This document shows, in pieces, positions 60,401-64,000 of a DNA stretch of 64,000 nt; positions within the stretch are counted from its first letter, which is position 1; each line of letters starts with the position of its first letter. The translations under genes were made by a program, and so were the position numbers. The DNA lies in NCBI GenBank assembly GCA_003864495.1, contig ML133426.1, positions 62,001 through 126,000 of the forward strand. The letters are read 5' to 3'. The notes below the pieces were generated by a model. It did no database searches and had not been told where the DNA came from. It saw only the letters and a list, made by a program, of their open reading frames with translations. The stretch comes from Nemopilema nomurai (Eukaryota > Cnidaria > Scyphozoa > Rhizostomeae > Rhizostomatidae).

Positions 60401-63400
60401 ATAATCCAGATGAGGTATTTGTAGACTTCGAATCTCAAAAAATCATATATGACGTCATATTCTCAGTTTCCTTTGTCATCATAAATTGCTTCGCACAGGC
60501 CTAAACTGAAATTTTGCTTTCGAACTTAAAAGCTAATGCTAATCATGTTGAGGGCGTGCGGGCTTCCCATTTAGAAAAACAGGAATCTCACTGAACGTCT
60601 TCTAGTGTTGTTTGTATGTGTGCCAGTTTAACGATCCCTGCTTTTGGATTCCTCGAAATATAATATACAAGCTTCAGAGGTCTGCAATAGCTGCTAGGCC
60701 CCATACAGGTCACCCTTCTTTGTGCTCCCACCCAGCGCCGTTAAGAAAGTCACTTTTCAAACATCCCCTTTGATTTTGCGTGATGAATACAGCAGGAATC
60801 CGTACCTCTTGTTCGTCTTTGATTTGAAGCGCTGCTTGTTTTGTTTAACAAAGACACTACCAACAGGCTGAGTAATCTTTGCAGGAGCTCGACTGCATCC
60901 TTTCTGAACATGTGATGGCGATTCACTGTGGATCAGTCAGGTACTCCCTCTGTTATCTAATCTGAATGTCTTAGCAAATAGTTGTACAACTGTGTTCATT
61001 TAACAAATGAGCCAGAATCTCTAATTCTATCAAGAGTCTTATCAGAGGATTCGAAGATTGAAATTATTCTACTGGATACTAGAGTAGAGCCTTTCCACCA
61101 GTGTATAGAGAGCAGAGTTCGAGACAATTTTGAGTAATTCGTACAATTTTGTCTTTAAAGTTGGCCATTACAAGTTCTTGTTGAGCCTCACAGCTAGTAG
61201 TTTCTTTAAATGATTTCCTTCACTTTGAAGCCAAAGCACCACTGGAAATAGAGATACCCAGGAATCTCAAGAGGTAACTTTAAGTTTGATTTCCTCTTTG
61301 AACAATGTTCAGCCTAGTAAGGGGTAGTCTGATTGTCGGTATCTAAGAGAAACTGTGGTTTCATTGAGCCATGTGCACTTAGCGTCGCTTTTGAGTCCCA
61401 AAGCACACCAATTTGCACGAAGTTAAAGAAAAGGAATTGCCATCCAAAGAATATTAACCTAATATAGCTTTATATATTTGTTTGTTTTTTCATGTATCCT
61501 AGATTTCAATCAGATAGCTTCACTTATTTTTATACTTCATTGTCTCTGACGGAATCATATTGAGCTACAAACGAGGTATGTTTTGAATTCCTATGCGTCC
61601 GTTTTGAATCCCTGAAGCTAGCTCTATGGTGACCTGTTGATTGAATGCGAGAGATCTGTTTCGGATATATAATCTGTTGAACAAACCAGTGCTTTTATGT
61701 TCACAGCAGTCCGTGATTATAGACGAGGCCAGATGCCAATGGGAGGCTGACAAGCCCTTATCCCAGAGGCTGAAGGTTAGAAATTGTTTGTTCTCCAATG
61801 AAGTTTGCTAGAAGAAACTTGTGGTCAGTCATTCAACCCAATAATCACATTTCTTTCTTGCCATGTTAAATTGTATTGGGCGCAACTATTGACTATTGTA
61901 GATTTTGTTAATACAATTTAATTTGAGTTGTTTTTTAATTCGCCCAAATGAAACTGGATGCTGATATAAAGCAGCTTCTAATAGCTATATCTATAGATAT
62001 GTACAAACTCACCTTTTTTGCGTGATCACATTCTTCTTTCTTTCGATTCTGTAGATATCCAGAAGCGAGCGACTTGATTTCATTCCAATGCAGCTTCTGC
62101 GAAAGGTAAGGTAGTTTTTTTTGCTTATTAAATGTCGACTAGACCAGAAATATAACTGGGCCCAGAGAGTCATTTATAGCACAAGTGCTGATATTTAATC
62201 TGATTCTTACCTCGATTTGTATTTCCAACTTGTTTTTGGCAATCATTTCATGGATAAGCATTTAATCAGTGATGCATTATTCAGTATTGCAATACCTTTG
62301 AGTGATTTGTGTGCTGATCTATGCTAGTTCTGTTGCAGTACATTGCCTATGCAAGGAAATACGTCCGCCCGAAGTTATCTCCGGAAGCAGCAACAATTCT
62401 GCAGGTAGCAACAACAACTATTTGGGACATTTGTCCTACTAGTCTATCCACCGTTCAGGCTGGCTACTCGGCCTCTATTTGATTAAGAAATGGAAATAGA
62501 AGAGAGGCTTTGATAATAACGTGTCTATTGATACCAATTTGCACTATTCCTTACAAAGCTTTTGAAGTAATATTGGAAATCATTCAACCCTCGTAGTTCA
62601 GCTAATGACAAGCCTCTTAATAAATGCTTTCAAGGAAAGTGGGAAGGAGTTGCAGCAAATCTTAGAGATTTTATTACGCCTTTTCTCGTAGGATTTTTAC
62701 CTGATGCTTAGAGTTCTGCTAATGAAATCACTCAATCCTCTTAATAAATGCTCTAAAGGAATGTGGGGAGGAGTTGCACCAAATCTTAGAGAATTGATTA
62801 CGACTTTTCTCGTAGGACTTTTATCTGATGCTTAGGCGTCAGTACCGTGGCCCGGACAGTACCCCAGTGACTACGAGGCAGCTGGAGTCACTCATTCGTT
62901 TGACACAGGTGAACCCTCATCACCCTTACCCCTCTCCCATTTCATTGAAAACCAACAGACTTGGTCAAAAGCAATCTTCATTTCCTAATAACGAGAGACA
63001 GCGAAAACGTAACTTTGCATGCTTGAGAACTTTTTTGCCCGACGTTATTTAGAGTAAACAAATGTCAGAGAGTGACCAAAATCTGACAAAAAATATCCAG
63101 TCGTCGATCCAAAAGTACTTTAAGAATTAGGTAAAATGCTTACTCAATTATGCAAAAATCATGTCTCCGCTGTTTCTCGCCATGGTGTAGTTTTGTACCA
63201 CTAAACATTTCTTCAGTCTTCATTGCTAAACTTTATCACAATTTTATTACAAATATTCATGTTTGTATGTATGACTATCCCATTTACTGTCGAATGATGT
63301 GAGGTATCACCCGATTACTTCATACAATTGAGAATTGAAAATAAAGTTCGTAAGGCAAGTCGTATTTTTGTTCATAATTGGATTCTTTAATTGTTGTCTC

Positions 63401-63838
63401 AGGCTAGAGCAAAACTTGAATTGAGGGAAGAGGCAACAGAAAAGGATGCCGAAGATGTTATTGAAATTGTCAAGTTCTGGTATGATTTTTTAATTTTTGA
63501 GGATACCCTGATTGTCATAAAGCCATGTGTCATTTTGTTAGGCTCCTCTACAATTTCAATATTTCTAGAAACTCGACATTAAGTAAATTAAAGTTAAACT
63601 TTTTCCAATTGGAACCAAAAAAAATTAAGCATTTGCATCTGTGTGTATGTCTGAATGTGGCAATCTGGTTAAAGCTGCCTCCCAGTTCAATTTGCAACCC
63701 AAATCGAACTATAATGTCACTAGAGTTGTAATCTAGTTTTGATTTATTTTTAGTCTTGTCGACATATTCATGGACGACATTGGCACCATGAATCTGGAGA
63801 GATCTTTCCAGGGGTCAGGAATGAGTAAAAGGAAACAG
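49163..63838 (+). CDS. MCM8: MCM8 DNA helicase, 29 exons read, 3' end beyond window
   Basis: AAA+ helicase that works with MCM9 in homologous recombination and crosslink repair in the nucleus. Exons: 49163-49292, 50749-50831, 51039-51099, 51357-51487, 51930-52062, 52339-52439, 52683-52724, 53285-53370, 53696-53778, 54297-54365, 55226-55359, 55977-56035, 56447-56477, 56838-56900, 57039-57107, 57504-57581, 58009-58081, 58774-58838, 58945-58988, 59240-59326, 59921-59954, 60385-60414, 60885-60935, 61707-61775, 62055-62105, 62339-62404, 62816-62908, 63403-63479, 63754-63838. These join without a stop into 726 residues; human MCM8 has 840. Only the last C-terminal segment is off the window. Key motifs: [11 protein letters not shown], Walker [31 protein letters not shown] and [12 protein letters not shown]. 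The exon 23 donor is uncertain. Confidence 0.9.
49527..49601. repeat. 14 bp minisatellite in MCM8 intron 1
   Basis: Unit CTCACCGAAAGCCT repeated about five times without change. It sits inside the first intron and creates a spurious frame of repeating residues. Confidence 0.9.
51930..54365 (+). CDS. MCM8: MCM8 exons 5-10 (OB fold and zinc finger)
   Basis: Exon 5 ends in [11 protein letters not shown], exon 6 has [18 protein letters not shown] and the first zinc pair (FTCSSC), exon 7 DGKYDTPS, exon 8 the second pair (CVSPEC), exon 9 [18 protein letters not shown] and exon 10 [14 protein letters not shown]. This is the MCM N-terminal OB fold with its C2C2 zinc finger. Intron 6 contains a displaced copy of part of exon 8. 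Confidence 0.88.
52432..52551. repeat. Insertion in MCM8 intron 6 copied from exon 8 region
   Basis: Bases 52444-52532 match 53314-53415 (the last 57 bp of exon 8, its GTGAGT donor and the intron start) except for a 13 bp gap. The insertion is bounded on both sides by the same 18 bp, CTCAACAGGTAATTTTAT (52432-52449 and 52534-52551), which spans the exon 6 donor. So the exon 6 splice donor is itself present twice, 102 bp apart. Confidence 0.85.
55226..56900 (+). CDS. MCM8: MCM8 exons 11-14, including a GC-AG intron and a 31 nt exon
   Basis: Exon 11 carries [18 protein letters not shown]. Exon 12 carries [19 protein letters not shown] and ends before GCAAGT at 56036, a GC donor. Exon 13 is 31 nt ([10 protein letters not shown]). 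Exon 14 is [20 protein letters not shown], the start of the AAA+ domain. The GC donor is forced by reading frame: the upstream GT at 56031 would give an immediate stop in the next exon. Confidence 0.85.
57039..60935 (+). CDS. MCM8: MCM8 exons 15-23 (AAA+ ATPase core)
   Basis: Walker [10 protein letters not shown] (exon 15), [23 protein letters not shown], Walker B region CCIDEFDKM (exon 18), [11 protein letters not shown], sensor 1 region [15 protein letters not shown] (exon 20), arginine-finger segment LLSRFDL (exon 21) and [10 protein letters not shown] (exon 22). All ATPase motifs look intact. The exon 23 end is placed at 60935 (TCA/GTCAGG) only because it keeps frame into exon 24; the stronger-looking donor at 60941 would bring in a stop. 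Confidence 0.85.
58150..58387. repeat. About 82 bp tandem repeat in MCM8 intron 17
   Basis: Three copies containing ACCAAAACATGCGA, ATTGGAACAATCTTGTCTAC and AAAACATGTTT at spacings of 81 and 82 bp. The first copy is the most diverged. Confidence 0.85.
61707..63838 (+). CDS. MCM8: MCM8 exons 24-29 (AAA+ lid and C-terminal part)
   Basis: Exons 24-25 end in KPLSQRLK and [17 protein letters not shown], exon 26 is [20 protein letters not shown], exon 27 [20 protein letters not shown] then [11 protein letters not shown], exon 28 [20 protein letters not shown] and exon 29 [16 protein letters not shown]. Exon 29 leaves in phase 0 at donor GTGATT; the winged-helix end lies beyond 64000. Confidence 0.88.
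62596..62842. repeat. 124 bp tandem duplication over the MCM8 exon 27 acceptor
   Basis: Two adjacent copies share CTCTTAATAAATGCT, AATCTTAGAGA, TTTTCTCGTAG and the first eight codons of exon 27 (DFYLMLR). The 3' splice site TTTTCTCGTAG/GA occurs at 62691/62692 and again at 62815/62816, 124 bp apart. Only the second leads into a full exon; the first runs into TTCTGC and intron. Confidence 0.85.
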
Positions 63839-63888
63839 GTGATTTGCTGTAAAAGCGTGGGATCTGTTGTGTCGTTATAAAAAATGCG

Positions 63889-64000
63889 ATCAGTAGTGGT
63901 TTTAGAGGGGGCCAGAGGGGCCATGGCCCCAGGTCCCGCGCTCTTCGTTGCCCAGAAGGGGACGAGCACCAAAAAAAATTGAAAAGGCATTACGTTACCT
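63889..64000. mobile_element. Possible transposon end at window edge
   Basis: A GC-rich string (GGGGCCAGAGGGGCCATGGC, then CCCAGGTCCCGC) appears abruptly in AT-rich MCM8 intron 29, and resembles GGGCCATGGCCC strings found near ends of repeated elements in animal genomes. The right part is cut by the window, so this is weak. Confidence 0.25.

Noticed and set aside
1..64000. tRNA, rRNA or snRNA genes
   Set aside because: No cloverleaf with A and B boxes or conserved rRNA/snRNA strings were recognised by eye; a tRNAscan or Rfam search was not possible.

Overview
The window is nuclear DNA from an invertebrate animal. Genes are split into short exons with GT-AG introns, the sequence is AT-rich, and introns carry many short inverted-repeat elements. 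The mix of a synaptotagmin-like gene, YJU2, a Rab15-like GTPase, MCM8 and a pair of orphan class A receptors, with rather short introns, fits a cnidarian, probably an anthozoan. That placement is inference. Only MCM8, YJU2 and the Rab give firm family identities; all were read by eye from exon translations, splice sites and phase agreement.

Layout. (1) 2.9-12.4 kb, plus strand: a calcium-independent synaptotagmin-like gene, 5' end not found. It has two successive candidate last exons (7321-7640 and 12047-12390), each encoding the second half of C2B with its own stop and poly(A) signal. (2) 12.8-29.3 kb, minus strand: the splicing factor YJU2 (CCDC94) in nine exons, all phases consistent except for one missing base in exon 4. 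Its 10.6 kb intron 7 holds three intronless GPP34-fold (GOLPH3-like) genes, one on the host strand and two opposite. The two opposite copies share a 214 bp block with one mismatch inside otherwise diverged genes. (3) 32.6-35.6 kb, minus strand: a Rab15-like GTPase, eight coding exons found, lipid-modified tail not found. (4) 35.6-42 kb: transposon debris, comprising a THAP-domain relic, a hairpin element, a retropepsin fragment, an LTR end with primer-binding site, two copies of a 434 bp repeat and a 133 bp satellite. (5) 42.8-47.4 kb, plus strand: two related seven-transmembrane receptor genes, the first with two frameshifts, the second intact. (6) 49.2 kb to past the right end, plus strand: MCM8, with 29 exons read as far as 63.8 kb.

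The genes do not form a pathway. Points of most interest are the alternative C2B exons, the nested GPP34 cluster with its conversion tract, and two small rearrangements inside MCM8: a template-switch-like insertion that copies part of exon 8 into intron 6, and a 124 bp tandem duplication that copies the 3' splice site and first codons of exon 27. At least six families of inverted-repeat (MITE-like) elements are recognisable.
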